Positions 24,545 through 34,325 of a stretch of DNA of 64,000 bases are shown in pieces. Made by a program: the position numbers and the translations under genes. Position 1 is the first letter of the stretch, and the number at the start of each line of letters is the position of its first letter. The notes below the pieces were generated by a model. The model had not been told where the DNA came from, made no database searches, and saw only the letters and a list, made by a program, of their open reading frames with translations. Origin of the DNA: Pseudaquabacterium pictum (GTDB lineage Bacteria; Pseudomonadota; Gammaproteobacteria; Burkholderiales; Burkholderiaceae_C); the NCBI RefSeq assembly GCF_005403045.1, contig NZ_BJCL01000003.1:124001-188000 (forward strand), written 5' to 3'.

Positions 24545-25216
24545 ATGTCCATGCGTTCGTCCCTGGCCTGCCATGCCGCCGCCCTGGCGCTGGCCGCTCA
24601 ACTCGCGCTGCCCGCCGCGGCCCAGACGGTGGTGACGCCCACCGCCTACGACATGCCCAACGGCTATGGCCAGGCCAACCTGGGCAGCTTCAACTACTGG
24701 GACAAGGCCTACACCGGCAGCGGCGACACCAGCCTGGACTTCGCGCCGCTCAGCGGTGGCCTGGGCGACCTGACCGACGGCGTGATCGCCACCGGCCGCT
24801 GGGACGCGGTGGAAAACCTCGAGGGCACCGGCCCCTACGTCGGCTGGGCCGGCATCGACCCGGTCATCACCTTCCACTTCGCGCAGTCGCACAGCTTCAG
24901 CCAGGTCACCATCTGGCATGACGACGCCAACGGTCACGGCAACGTGGCCACGCCGATGGCCTTCACCGTGACGGTGGGCGCGCAGTCGCAGCGCTTCGAC
25001 ATCACCGACCCCGCCGGCGACGCCCCGTTCGCCAGCACCCTGGTGCTGGGCCCCGGCTTCACCGGCAGCAGCCTGCAGCTGCAGGTGCACCGCTTCGACA
25101 CCGCCACCATGCTCAGCGAGGTGCAGATCAGTGCAGTGCCCGAGCCGGCCAGCGCCGCGCTGCTGGCCGCCGGCGCCGGCCTGCTGCTGGCGTTGCGCCG
25201 CCGGGGCGCCGCATGA
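24545..25216 (+). CDS. PEP-CTERM sorting domain protein
   Basis: A 223-residue secreted protein. Residues 1-27 are a signal peptide (ALALAAQLALPAAAQT). The body is beta-rich and acidic with WHDDANGHGNVATPMAFTVT, resembling a discoidin-like sandwich but not firmly assignable. It ends VPEPASAALLAAGAGLLLAL plus RRR: the PEP motif, helix and basic tail recognised by exosortase. AAAGGA lies 7 nt before the ATG. Its stop overlaps the next ATG (ATGA), so the two PEP-CTERM genes are coupled. No exosortase gene is in the window. Confidence 0.92.
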   Translation: MSMRSSLACHAAALALAAQLALPAAAQTVVTPTAYDMPNGYGQANLGSFNYWDKAYTGSGDTSLDFAPLSGGLGDLTDGVIATGRWDAVENLEGTGPYVGWAGIDPVITFHFAQSHSFSQVTIWHDDANGHGNVATPMAFTVTVGAQSQRFDITDPAGDAPFASTLVLGPGFTGSSLQLQVHRFDTATMLSEVQISAVPEPASAALLAAGAGLLLALRRRGAA

Positions 25217-27078
25217 GCCGCCGCCGCCGCGGCCTGCCGGCCGCCTGGCTGCTGCTGGCCCTGCTGCCGCTGGCCGCGCAGGCCGGCCGCGCCCAGGTGG
25301 GCATCGGCATGGGCACCTGGGCCACCACCGACCTGGACGGGGCCAGTGCCAGCGGCCAGGGCTGGCGCGACGGCGTGCTGCTGGAGCGGGTGACCGATGC
25401 CGCCGCGCCGCCCGCCAAGGACTGGGCCACGGTGAGCCTGCGGGTCGACAGCGGCGCGCGCAACACCTCGGCCCGCGCCGAGGCGCAGGCCGAGGCCCGG
25501 CTGCGCAGCAACGGCCAGGCCTTCGCGGGCACCGGCGCGGTGGCCAGCGACGTGGCTGCCGGCACGCTGTCGCTGCAATGGCAGAGCAGTCTGGCGCAGC
25601 AGCCGGGGACGCCGCGCGAGGGCTTCGCCCGCGGCTACCCGTTTGCCGAGCTGTGGGAGACCTTCGAGGTGGTCTACCCGATCGCCCGCGTGGCGCCGAT
25701 CGAGGTCACGTTGTCGCTGCAGCTGGCCGGCCGGCTCACCGGCACCGATCCGGCCGACCCGCTGCGCCCGGGGGTGGAGGCCTTCCTGTGGCTGGGCGGC
25801 GTGGCCACCGGCGACAGCCACCACCCGTTCGACCCGGTCTGGCGCACCGAGGCCGGCACGGCCGGCACGGGGCTCGGCTACAGCGGTGCGCTGCAGTCCA
25901 CCGGCTGCAGCGTGGTGCGCGGCGTGTGCAGCGGCTTCGTCAGCCTGTACGCCGGGCTGGACCTGCGCGGCCGCGTGGCCGGCGCGCCGGCCGATGCCTG
26001 GCAGACCGCCCGCGCGCCGCTGGATCTGGCCTTCGACGGCCAGCTGGCGCTGCGCGTCAGCAACGGCGTGACCCTGGTGCGCGGCGATGTGTCCGACGTG
26101 CTGCCCCCGGTGGCCTGGGCCCAGGTCAGCAGCGTGCCCGAGCCGGCGCCCGCGGTCATGCTGCTGGCCGGGCTGGCCTTGCTGGGGCTGCGCCGGCCGC
26201 GCCTGCGCCGGGGCCTGGCTGGTTCGGCACTGGCGCTGGGCACGCTGTGGCCCGCCGCCGGCATGGCCCAGACCTGGCAGCTGAGCGCCAACCTGCTGGC
26301 CAACGCCGTCCAGTTCACGCCGGGCGCGGGGTTGACCGTCAGCAACAACGACAACCTGAACCTGCTGAACCACCCCGACGCCAGGCAGTTGCAGGTGCGC
26401 AGCGAGCTGTCGGAGACGCCGGTGGGCGGCCGGGCCGATGCCCGGTTCGTTGGCCGGGTGGGCCTGCTCAAGGCCTATGCCGCTGTCAGCAACCCCTACT
26501 GCTGCGACCTGCAGGGCCATGTGCTGACGCTCGGCTACAGCAACGCCACGGTGCAGGGTCGCTTTTATGACACGGTGCTGGTGGGCGGTGCGGGCCTGAC
26601 CCTGGGCACGCCGGTGAGCTACCGGGTCGAGTTCGACATCAGCGGCAGCCTGAGCCGGCCCCTGTTCGAGTCAGGCGGCTTTCTCAGCGTGGACGGACTG
26701 GCCGAGGTGCGACTGCGCGACCTGACCAGCTTCCAGGAGGTGTCGCTCAGCTGGGATGCCAGCAAGAACGCCACGGGCCGCTACGCGCTGACCTTGAACA
26801 CCCAGGTCGGCCACAGCCTGGCCGTGAGCGGCATGCTCTACGCCGGAGCCTATGTCAGCAGTTACGCGACGCTGGGCCGGTCGGCCGTGGCCGACTTCGG
26901 CCACTCGGCGGCCTACAGTCTCACGCCGTCCGTGGCCGGGCTGAACACGGTCGGTGCCAGCGGTCATGACTTCCTGGCGCCGGTGCCCGAGCCGGCCACG
27001 GCGGCCAGCCTGCTGCTGGGCCTGGCGGTGCTGGGCGGTGTGGCCCGGCTCAGACGATCCGGTCCTCGGGCTTGCTGA
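25213..27078 (+). CDS. Double PEP-CTERM protein (two fused sorting-signal modules)
   Basis: A single 621-codon frame containing two complete-looking units. Unit 1: signal peptide (residues ~1-27), a beta-rich domain, then VPEPAPAVMLLAGLALLGLR plus a basic tail at residues 308-335. Unit 2: immediately after comes a second signal-peptide-like stretch (LAGSALALGTLWPAAGMAQ, ~336-355), another beta-rich domain, and a terminal VPEPATAASLLLGLAVLGGV plus basic tail from residue 591. No stop or obvious new start separates them. It looks like two PEP-CTERM genes joined by loss of a stop codon. The ATG overlaps the previous stop, and the 3' end overlaps the convergent Anbu gene by 29 nt. No known enzyme domain recognised. 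Confidence 0.85.
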   Translation: MSRRRRGLPAAWLLLALLPLAAQAGRAQVGIGMGTWATTDLDGASASGQGWRDGVLLERVTDAAAPPAKDWATVSLRVDSGARNTSARAEAQAEARLRSNGQAFAGTGAVASDVAAGTLSLQWQSSLAQQPGTPREGFARGYPFAELWETFEVVYPIARVAPIEVTLSLQLAGRLTGTDPADPLRPGVEAFLWLGGVATGDSHHPFDPVWRTEAGTAGTGLGYSGALQSTGCSVVRGVCSGFVSLYAGLDLRGRVAGAPADAWQTARAPLDLAFDGQLALRVSNGVTLVRGDVSDVLPPVAWAQVSSVPEPAPAVMLLAGLALLGLRRPRLRRGLAGSALALGTLWPAAGMAQTWQLSANLLANAVQFTPGAGLTVSNNDNLNLLNHPDARQLQVRSELSETPVGGRADARFVGRVGLLKAYAAVSNPYCCDLQGHVLTLGYSNATVQGRFYDTVLVGGAGLTLGTPVSYRVEFDISGSLSRPLFESGGFLSVDGLAEVRLRDLTSFQEVSLSWDASKNATGRYALTLNTQVGHSLAVSGMLYAGAYVSSYATLGRSAVADFGHSAAYSLTPSVAGLNTVGASGHDFLAPVPEPATAASLLLGLAVLGGVARLRRSGPRAC

Positions 27079-27874
27079 TCTTGCCCATCGGCGCGTAGCG
27101 CGCGCTGGCCTGCAGCGGGTGCTCGGCGGCGCTGCCGTCCCACACTGGGTCGGCGATGCCCTCGAACACCTCGCGCAGGCGCTGGCCCCAGGTGCTGTGG
27201 ATCATCTGGAAGTAGGGGTTCTGGTCGTCGATGCAGACCATCTGCTCGGTGCGGAAGCTGCCCTCGCGGTAGACCAGCAGGTCCAGCGGCAGGCCCACGC
27301 TCAAGTTGGACTTCAGCGTGGAATCCATGCTCACCAGCGCGCACTTGGCGGCCTCGTCCAGCGGCGTGGAAGGCGTCAGCACCCGGTCGAGGATGGGCTT
27401 GCCGTACTTGCTCTCGCCCACCTGGAAGAAGCAGGTCTCGCGGGTGGCCTCGATGAAGTTGCCGGCCGAATAGACCAGGAACATGCGCATCGCCTCGCCC
27501 TTGATCTGGCCGCCGAAGATCATGCTGGCGTTGAAGTCGATGCCGGCGGCCTTCAGGCTGGGGCCGTCCTGCTGGTAGACGCGGCGCACCGCCGCGCCCA
27601 GCACCCGCACCGCGTCGAACATGCTCTCGGCATTCCAGATCGTCAGCGCCGGCTGGTCGGGGCCGCGGTCGATCTTCTCGAGTTGCAGGATCTCGCGCAC
27701 GCTCTGGCTGATGCTGAGGTTGCCGGCCGACAGCAGCACCATGAAGCGGTCGTCGGCCTTCTCGTAGACCATCATCTTGCGGAAGGTGCTGATCTGGTCG
27801 ATGCCGGCGTTGGTGCGGCTGTCGCTGAGGAACACCAGGCCGGCGTTCAGGCGGATGCCGATGCAGTAGGTCAT
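27050..27874 (-). CDS. Anbu (bacterial proteasome-type protease, HslV/beta-subunit family)
   Basis: A 274-residue Ntn-hydrolase. After Met1 the chain starts TYCIGIRLNAGLVFLSDSRT, matching Anbu proteins, in which Thr2 becomes the N-terminal nucleophile. FRKMMVYEKADDRFMVLLSAGNL and KSNLSVGLPLDLLVYREGSF are further family segments. Anbu assembles into an open helical ring and is usually encoded with an alpha-E protein, an ATP-grasp-type protein and a transglutaminase-like protease; none of these is next to it here. ATG 27874 is chosen because it places Thr at position 2. It converges with and overlaps the PEP-CTERM gene. Confidence 0.93.
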   Translation of the reverse strand: MTYCIGIRLNAGLVFLSDSRTNAGIDQISTFRKMMVYEKADDRFMVLLSAGNLSISQSVREILQLEKIDRGPDQPALTIWNAESMFDAVRVLGAAVRRVYQQDGPSLKAAGIDFNASMIFGGQIKGEAMRMFLVYSAGNFIEATRETCFFQVGESKYGKPILDRVLTPSTPLDEAAKCALVSMDSTLKSNLSVGLPLDLLVYREGSFRTEQMVCIDDQNPYFQMIHSTWGQRLREVFEGIADPVWDGSAAEHPLQASARYAPMGKISKPEDRIV

Positions 27875-27935
27875 GGGATGTGGTGGGTCTGGCAGGCGCC
27901 CGGCACCCGCGGCGCCCGGCAAACCCGCGAGGGTA

Positions 27936-29186
27936 TCAGCCCGCGCCGAAGCGCTGGCGCACCGCCTGCAGGCCGGCCTCGGTGGCGCGCAGCGCCTGGG
28001 CGATGTCCGCCTCGGTGTGGGCCAGGCTCAGGAACATGTTGTGCTTGGGGTGCAGGTAGGCGCCGTGGCGCAGCGCCTCGGCGCAGAACACCATGCCCTT
28101 CTCCCAGGCCGGATCGTCGTCGAACAGCACCAGCGGCATCTGCACCGGGCCGCTCTGGCGGATGCCGATCCCGAGCGCCACGGCCTGCTCGGCCAGGCCC
28201 TGGCGGAACAGGCTGCCGATGCGTTCCAGGTGGACCACCAGGCCGTCGCGCCGGGCCACCGCCAGCGTGGCCAGGCCCGCGGCCATGGCCACGCCGCCGG
28301 CCCAGAACGAGCCGGTGGTGAAGATGCGGCCGGCGGCATCGCGCAGTGCGTCGGTGCCGGTGACGGCGGCCAGCGCATGGCCGTTGGCGATGGCCTTGCT
28401 CCAGGCGCTCAAGTCGGGGCGGATGCCCAGCGGCTCCCAGCTGCCGGGCATGTTCAGGCGCAGGCCGGTGCGCACCTCGTCCAGCACCAAGGCGGCGCCG
28501 GCGCGGTCGCACAGGGCCCGCGCGGCCTGGGCGAAGGCGGGGCTGGGCAATTCCTGGTCGATGCCCAGGTCATGCCGGATCGGCGCCAGCAGCACCGCGG
28601 CCAGGTCGGGCCCGGCCTCGGCCGCGGCGGCCTCCAGGCTGGCCACGTCGTTGTAGCGGAAGCGGATCAGGTGGGCGCGGTCCTCCGGCGTGGTGCCGGC
28701 GGGCACCGGCGTGCACCAGGGCGCGGCGCCGTGGTAACTGCCCTGGGCGGCCAGCACCTTGCGCCGGCCGGTGGCGGCGCGCGCCACCATCAGCGCCACG
28801 GTGGTGGCATCCGTCCCGTTCTTCTGGAACAGCACCCAGTCGGCATGGGCGATGGTGTCGACCAGGGTCTCGGCCAGCTCGACGAAGCGCGGCGTCGGGC
28901 CGTTCAGGCAATCGCCCAGCGCGGCCTGGGCCTGGGCGGCGGCCTCCACCTCCGGGTGGCGGTAGCCCAGCAGGTTGGGGCCCCAGGCGCACATGAAGTC
29001 GATGACTTCGCGGCCGTCCACATCCCACAGCCGGCAGCCGTCACCGCGCTGGAAGAACTGCGGGTAGCCGACCGGCAGCGCGGCGGCGTTGAGGTGGCCG
29101 GTCATGCCGCCCGGCACCACGCGTCGGGCGCGCTGTCGCAGGGCTTGGTCGACGGTCTCGGCGAGCATTTCGGTGGGGTGGGCCAT
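27936..29186 (-). CDS. Class III aminotransferase (glutamate-1-semialdehyde aminomutase-like)
   Basis: A 416-residue PLP enzyme of fold type I. VVPGGMTGHLNAAALPVGYP and GCRLWDVDGREVIDFMCAWG open the fold. VLFQKNGTDATTVALMVARA is the cofactor phosphate region. ALVLDEVRTGLRL carries the Asp that pairs with the PLP nitrogen, and DLSAWSKAIANGHALAA has the Schiff-base Lys. It resembles HemL-like paralogs but lacks several HemL signature residues (for example DEVMTGF), so it is probably not the tetrapyrrole enzyme. AGGAGG lies 7 nt before the ATG. Substrate unknown; divergence from or linkage to the ABC genes is not informative. Confidence 0.88.
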   Translation of the reverse strand: MAHPTEMLAETVDQALRQRARRVVPGGMTGHLNAAALPVGYPQFFQRGDGCRLWDVDGREVIDFMCAWGPNLLGYRHPEVEAAAQAQAALGDCLNGPTPRFVELAETLVDTIAHADWVLFQKNGTDATTVALMVARAATGRRKVLAAQGSYHGAAPWCTPVPAGTTPEDRAHLIRFRYNDVASLEAAAAEAGPDLAAVLLAPIRHDLGIDQELPSPAFAQAARALCDRAGAALVLDEVRTGLRLNMPGSWEPLGIRPDLSAWSKAIANGHALAAVTGTDALRDAAGRIFTTGSFWAGGVAMAAGLATLAVARRDGLVVHLERIGSLFRQGLAEQAVALGIGIRQSGPVQMPLVLFDDDPAWEKGMVFCAEALRHGAYLHPKHNMFLSLAHTEADIAQALRATEAGLQAVRQRFGAG

Positions 29187-29226
29187 GGCAGAACCTCCTG
29201 CCGGCCATGGTAGCCAGGGCGGGCGG

Positions 29227-30390
29227 TCAATCGTTCCAGGGAAAGCGCCAGAGCGCCACCGCGCCGAACAGCGCCGCAAAACCCAGCAGCACCGCCACCG
29301 GCAGGGCCGCATCGGCCAGCGGCAGGGCGCGCCAGGTCATCGCGTCCATGCCCTGCACGGCCCAGTGGGTGGGTGTCCAGGCCGCCACGGCCTGCAGCCA
29401 GGGCGGGAACAGGAAGCTGGGCACCCAGGCGCCGCCCAGCATCACCAGCAGCAGCGTCACCAGGATGGCCAGGCCGCGGGTGGCCTCGGGCGAGCGGCCC
29501 AGCGCCGCCACCATCAGCCCCAGCGTGGCGCTGCACAGCGCGGTGGCGGCCAGCACCGCCAGCAGGCCCAGCGTGCTGCCCTGCACCCGCACACCGAACA
29601 CCGCGATGGCGACGCCGAACACCACCAAGAACACGCCCAGGCCGATCACCGCGCCCGAGGCCACCCGGCTGCCCAGCAGCTGCAGCCGCGACAGCGGCGC
29701 CACCCGCAGCCGCTGCCACAGGCCGCTGCGGCGCAGCAGCAGCAAGGCGATGCCGGTGTCCACCGCCATCAGCAGCACGAACTGCACGCCCATGCCGGCA
29801 AACGAATGGGCATAGCTGTCGTAGCCGTCGCCGGCGCGCTTCTGCACCACCGCGCTGGTCTCCTGCAGGGTGAACGGCAGGGCGAAGTCCGGTCCGCGGC
29901 GCGGGCCGCTGCCATCGGCCGGGCCGCCGAAGGCCGTCTGCGCCACCGCTTGGCTGACATGCTGGGCCAGCAGGCCGCGCAGCAGGGGAAGCACCATGTT
30001 CTGCGATGGGTCATGCGCCAGCGCCAATGCCGGCTTGTCGCCCCGGCCCTGCACCGCCGCCACCGCCTGCGCGCCGAAGCCGGCCGGCACGGTGATGGCC
30101 GCGCGCAGCGTGCCGCGGCGCACGCCATCCAGTGCGGCGGTGGCGCCGGGCGTGCTCAGCTTCAGCGCCGGGTCGGCCCGCAGCGCGGCCAGCAGACGGG
30201 CCGACAGCGCACTGACGTCGAGATCGACCACCGCCACCGGCACCTGCTGCACCTGCGGCTCACGCTGCTTGAACAGGCTGCCGAAGAAGGCGCCGATCAG
30301 GATCGGCGCCACCAGGCTCATCAGCAGCGCGCGGCGGTTGCGCAGGTACAGCAGCAGATCGGTGTGCACCAGGGCGAGGAAGGCGGTCAT
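29227..30390 (-). CDS. ABC-2 type exporter permease
   Basis: A 387-residue permease. One N-terminal membrane helix (LLMSLVAPILIGAFFGSLF) is followed by a large periplasmic loop (residues ~40-195) and then five C-terminal helices. This is the ABC2_membrane_3/YhhJ-like layout of exporters for drugs, lipids or polymers. AVVDLDVSALSARLLAALRA in the loop is typical. Its ATG is separated by one base from the stop of the ATPase gene, so the pair is one exporter. No membrane fusion protein is adjacent. Confidence 0.92.
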   Translation of the reverse strand: MTAFLALVHTDLLLYLRNRRALLMSLVAPILIGAFFGSLFKQREPQVQQVPVAVVDLDVSALSARLLAALRADPALKLSTPGATAALDGVRRGTLRAAITVPAGFGAQAVAAVQGRGDKPALALAHDPSQNMVLPLLRGLLAQHVSQAVAQTAFGGPADGSGPRRGPDFALPFTLQETSAVVQKRAGDGYDSYAHSFAGMGVQFVLLMAVDTGIALLLLRRSGLWQRLRVAPLSRLQLLGSRVASGAVIGLGVFLVVFGVAIAVFGVRVQGSTLGLLAVLAATALCSATLGLMVAALGRSPEATRGLAILVTLLLVMLGGAWVPSFLFPPWLQAVAAWTPTHWAVQGMDAMTWRALPLADAALPVAVLLGFAALFGAVALWRFPWND

Positions 30391-30391
30391 G

Positions 30392-31378
30392 TCAGTCTCT
30401 CAGTTGCCGACCGGTCAGGTCGATGAACACGTCTTCCAGCGTGGCGCGCTGGCTGGCCAGGTGCTGCACAGTGATGCCGCGGGCCGACAGCAGGGCCAGC
30501 ACCATCGCGGCGCTGCCGGCCAGGCCGGGCGCCTCCGGCGCTGCGCTGTCGGCCAGCGTCAGGGTCAGGCCGTCGGGCCGGGCATCGGCCTGGTGCACGC
30601 CGGGCAGGCTGCGCACGGCGGTCAGCAGGGCATCGTCGGCCGGCGTGGCCAGCGCGATGTCCAGCCGCTGGTGGCCCGGCAGGCGCTGGCGCAGCGCGGC
30701 CAGCGTGCCCTGGGCCACCACCCGGCCGTGGTCGATGATCACCAGCTGGTCGGCCAGGCGTTCCACCTCGTCCATGTGGTGGGTGGTGTAGACCAGGGCC
30801 TTGCCGGCGGCGCGCAGCGCCTCCAGCATGGTGAAGATGGCCAGCCGGCTCTGCGGGTCGACGCCGGCGGTGGGCTCGTCCAGCAGCACCAGGGCCGGGT
30901 CGTGCACCAGGGCGCAGGCGATGTGCAGGCGGCGCTTCATGCCGCCGCTGAAGGTCTCGGGCCGGTCGTTGGCCCGGTCCGCCAGCCCCACTTGGTCCAG
31001 CACCGCATCGGCCCGCTGCGCCAATGCTGCGCCGCGCAGGCCGTGCAGCGCGCCGAACAAAAGCAGGTTGCGGCGGGCGCTCAGCGTGTCGTGCAGCGCC
31101 AGCTCCTGCGTCACCAGGCCGATGTGGCGGCGGGCGGCGGCGGGGTCATCGGCTTGACTCTGGCCGGCGATGGTCACGCTGCCGCCGTCGGCGGGCGTGA
31201 GGCCGGCGATCATGGCCAGCGTGGTGCTCTTGCCGGCGCCGTTGGGGCCCAGCAGGCCCAGCAGAGTGCCGGGCGCCACCTGCAGGGACACATCGGCCAC
31301 CGCCTGGCGAGCGCCGTAGCGCTTGGCCAGGTGGCGGGCGTCGAGCAGCGGGGTGGGTGGGGCATTGAGGGGGGACAT
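30392..31378 (-). CDS. ABC-2 type exporter ATP-binding protein
   Basis: A 328-residue ATPase. Walker A LLGPNGAGKSTTLAMIAGL, Q-loop in IGLVTQELALHDTLS, signature ETFSGGMKRRLHIACAL, Walker B ALVLLDEPTAGVDP and the switch His in VYTTHHMDEVERL are all intact. The ~90-residue C-terminal extension ending in TLEDVFIDLTGRQLRD is typical of ABC-2 drug exporter ATPases (DrrA/CcmA-like). ATG 31378 is used; a longer frame to 31438 lacks homology. It pairs with the permease one base downstream. Confidence 0.94.
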   Translation of the reverse strand: MSPLNAPPTPLLDARHLAKRYGARQAVADVSLQVAPGTLLGLLGPNGAGKSTTLAMIAGLTPADGGSVTIAGQSQADDPAAARRHIGLVTQELALHDTLSARRNLLLFGALHGLRGAALAQRADAVLDQVGLADRANDRPETFSGGMKRRLHIACALVHDPALVLLDEPTAGVDPQSRLAIFTMLEALRAAGKALVYTTHHMDEVERLADQLVIIDHGRVVAQGTLAALRQRLPGHQRLDIALATPADDALLTAVRSLPGVHQADARPDGLTLTLADSAAPEAPGLAGSAAMVLALLSARGITVQHLASQRATLEDVFIDLTGRQLRD

Positions 31379-31476
31379 GCAGCCATGCTCCCATGGCCAC
31401 CCGGGCGGCCTGCCTGATCTGCGACAGAGCGCCGCCACCTGTCGCGAGATGCCGCCCGGTGGACGGCAAGCGCGCG

Positions 31477-34110
31477 TCAGCCGCGGCTGGCCAGGCCCTT
31501 GAGCCGGTACAGCGCGTCCAGCGCCTCGCGCGGCGTCAGCGCATCGGGGTCGATGGCTGACAACGCGGCGTCCACCGGCGATGGCTCGGGTGCCGCGCTG
31601 GCCTCGGGCGGCGCGGCGAACAGGTCCACCTGGGCATCACCGGCGCGCTGCTGGGCTTCCAGCGCCTCGAGCGTGGCGCGGGCCTGGCGCACCAGCGTGG
31701 CCGGCATGCCGGCCAGACGCGCCACCTGCACGCCGTAGCTGCGGCTGGCCGGGCCGGGCTCGATGGCGTGCAGGAACACGATGTCGTGCCCCGCCTCCAC
31801 CGCCGAGACATGCATGTTCAGTGCCCGCGGGTGCTTCGCCGGAAACTCGGTCAGCTCGAAGTAGTGGGTGGCGAACAGCGTGAACGCCTGGTTGCGGTCA
31901 TGCAGCTGGCTGGCGATGGCACCGGCCAGGGCCAGGCCGTCGAAGGTGCTGGTGCCGCGGCCGATCTCGTCCATCAGCACCAGGCTGTGCGGCGTGGCGG
32001 CATGCACGATGGCGGCGGCCTCGGTCATCTCCAGCATGAAGGTCGACTGGGCATTGACCAGGTCATCCGCTGCGCCGATGCGGGTGTGGATGGCGTCGAT
32101 CGGCCCCAGCGTGCAGGCCTGGGCCGGCACGAAGGAGCCCATCGATGCCAGCAGCACGATCAGCGCCACCTGGCGCATGTAGGTGCTCTTGCCGCCCATG
32201 TTCGGGCCGGTGATCACCAGCATGCGGGTGCGGGCGTCCAGCCGGCAATCGTTGGCGATGAAGTCCGGCCCGCCGGTCTCCATCAAGCGCGCCTGCACCA
32301 CCGGGTGGCGGCCTTGCGTGATGTCGATGCAGGGCTGGGGCACGAAGCGCGGCCGGCACCACGCCAGCGTGGCGGCACGCTCGGCCAGCGCGGCCAGGGC
32401 GTCCAGCGCCGCCAGCGCCCGGGCCAGCGCGCCCAGCGGCAGCAGGTGGGCCTGCAGCTGCTCCAGCAGCTGGTCGAACAGCCATTTCTCTCGGGCCAGG
32501 GCGCGGTCCTGTGCGCTCAGCGCCTTGTCCTCGAAGGCTTTCAGCTCCGGCGTGATGAAGCGCTCGGCGTTCTTCAACGTCTGCCGGCGCTGGTAGTCGG
32601 CGGGCACCTTGTCCAGCTGCCCGGCCGTCACCTCGATGTAGAAGCCATGCACCCGGTTGAACTGCACCCGCAGGTTGGCGATGCCGGAGCGGCTGCGCTC
32701 GCGCACTTCCAGGTCGAGCAGGAAGGCATCGCAGTTCTGGCCGATGGCGCGCAGTTCGTCCAGCTCGGCATCGTGGCCGGTGGCGATCACGCCGCCGTCG
32801 CGCAGCAGCACCGCGGGTTCGTCGGCGATCGCGGATTGCAGCAGCGCATGCAGCGCGGGCGGCGGCTGCAGCGCGTCGGCGGCCTCGTCGATCAACCTGG
32901 CCGCGCCCGCATCGGGCAGCGTGGCGCGCAGCACCGGCAGCAGGGCCAGCGTGGCGCGCAGGCCGCTCAGCTCCCGCGGGCGCACCTGGCGCAGGGCCAG
33001 CCGGGCGGTGATGCGTTCCACATCGCTGACGGCCCGCAGCGCGGCGCGCAGCGGCTCGGCGCCGTGGTCCAGCAGCGCGGCGATGGCGGCGTGCCGCGCG
33101 GTGGCCGGCGCCCGGTCACGTGGCGGGTGGGTCAGCCAGTGGCGCAGCGTGCGGCTGCCCATGCCGGTCTGGCAGCTGTCGATCAGCGACAGCAGGGTGG
33201 GCGCCTTCTCGCCGCGCAGGGTCTGGGTCAGCTCCAGGTTGCGGTGGGTGGCAGGCGGCAGGTCGATCAGGCTGCTGGCGCGGGCGGCTTCCAGCGTCGC
33301 CACATGGGCCAGGGCCTGGCCCTGGGTGTGCTCGGCGAAGCTCAGCAGCGCGGCGGCGGCGGCCTGGGCGACGGCCAGATCCTGCGCATTGAAGCCCTGC
33401 AGCGAGGCCACCTTCAGCAGCGCGCACAGCTTGCGCTCGCCCAGGGCGGTGTCGAACTGCCAGGCCGGCCGCGCGGTGCGGGCGGCACGGTGCTGGGTGA
33501 TGGCGGCCGGCAGGCTGTCGGCCAGATCGCCGGCTTGTGTGGATTGGGGATGCAGCAGCTCGGCCGGGTCCAGCCGGGCCAGCCAGCCGGCCAGGTCCGC
33601 CTCGCTGCATTCGGTGACGCCCAGCTGGCCGCTGGCCAGGCCCAGCCAGGCCAGGCCCCAGGTGTTGCGGATCTTGGTGGCGGCGCACAGCAGGGTGTCG
33701 ACGCGGTCGTCGAGCAGGGCGCTGTCGGTGATGGTGCCGGGCGTCACCACCCGCACCACCTTTCGCTCGACCGGGCCCTTGGCGGTGGCCACGTCGCCCA
33801 CCTGCTCGGCAATGGCCACCGCCTCGCCCAGCTTGATCAGCCGGGCCAGGTAGTTCTCGACCGAGTGCACCGGCACGCCGGCCATCACCACCGGCTCGCC
33901 GGCGCTCTGGCCGCGGGTGGTCAGGGTGATGTCGAGCAGGCGGTGGGCCTTGCGTGCATCGTCGAAGAACAGCTCGTAGAAATCCCCCATCCGGTAGAAC
34001 ACCAGGGTGTCGGGGAAGCCGGCCTTGATGCCCAGGTACTGGGCCATCATGGGTGTGTGGGCTGAAGCGTCGCCCTTCAAGCGGTCGGCGGTGGGGGTCG
34101 GATCGGGCAT
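31477..34110 (-). CDS. mutS: DNA mismatch repair protein MutS
   Basis: An 877-residue protein, full family length. The mismatch-binding motif is in [19 protein letters not shown] (Phe wedge and Glu). The clamp/lever region includes [17 protein letters not shown]. The ATPase domain has Walker [31 protein letters not shown] (signature), [16 protein letters not shown] (Walker B) and [10 protein letters not shown]. The C-terminus carries the HTH that couples subunits. ATG 34110 is chosen because conserved sequence begins ~20 residues later; the longer frame to 34314 is intergenic. Single gene. Confidence 0.98.
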   Translation of the reverse strand: MPDPTPTADRLKGDASAHTPMMAQYLGIKAGFPDTLVFYRMGDFYELFFDDARKAHRLLDITLTTRGQSAGEPVVMAGVPVHSVENYLARLIKLGEAVAIAEQVGDVATAKGPVERKVVRVVTPGTITDSALLDDRVDTLLCAATKIRNTWGLAWLGLASGQLGVTECSEADLAGWLARLDPAELLHPQSTQAGDLADSLPAAITQHRAARTARPAWQFDTALGERKLCALLKVASLQGFNAQDLAVAQAAAAALLSFAEHTQGQALAHVATLEAARASSLIDLPPATHRNLELTQTLRGEKAPTLLSLIDSCQTGMGSRTLRHWLTHPPRDRAPATARHAAIAALLDHGAEPLRAALRAVSDVERITARLALRQVRPRELSGLRATLALLPVLRATLPDAGAARLIDEAADALQPPPALHALLQSAIADEPAVLLRDGGVIATGHDAELDELRAIGQNCDAFLLDLEVRERSRSGIANLRVQFNRVHGFYIEVTAGQLDKVPADYQRRQTLKNAERFITPELKAFEDKALSAQDRALAREKWLFDQLLEQLQAHLLPLGALARALAALDALAALAERAATLAWCRPRFVPQPCIDITQGRHPVVQARLMETGGPDFIANDCRLDARTRMLVITGPNMGGKSTYMRQVALIVLLASMGSFVPAQACTLGPIDAIHTRIGAADDLVNAQSTFMLEMTEAAAIVHAATPHSLVLMDEIGRGTSTFDGLALAGAIASQLHDRNQAFTLFATHYFELTEFPAKHPRALNMHVSAVEAGHDIVFLHAIEPGPASRSYGVQVARLAGMPATLVRQARATLEALEAQQRAGDAQVDLFAAPPEASAAPEPSPVDAALSAIDPDALTPREALDALYRLKGLASRG

Positions 34111-34325
34111 GGCGCGGGCGATGTTAGGGCAGCCGGTCCGGATGCTCGGGCCGCCGCGGGGCCGTTGGCCGGCCGGGGCGTGGTCATCCAGGGCAGCGTT
34201 GGGCCTCCCGCATGGGGGAATGCCGGATGGCTTGCATCCATCCGCATCCGGGCCGCGTATGGGTGGAGGCGCGCCGGCCGGTAGGGTCGGCAGGCCGCCC
34301 CTTTCACCCACCATCCGGACGAAAC

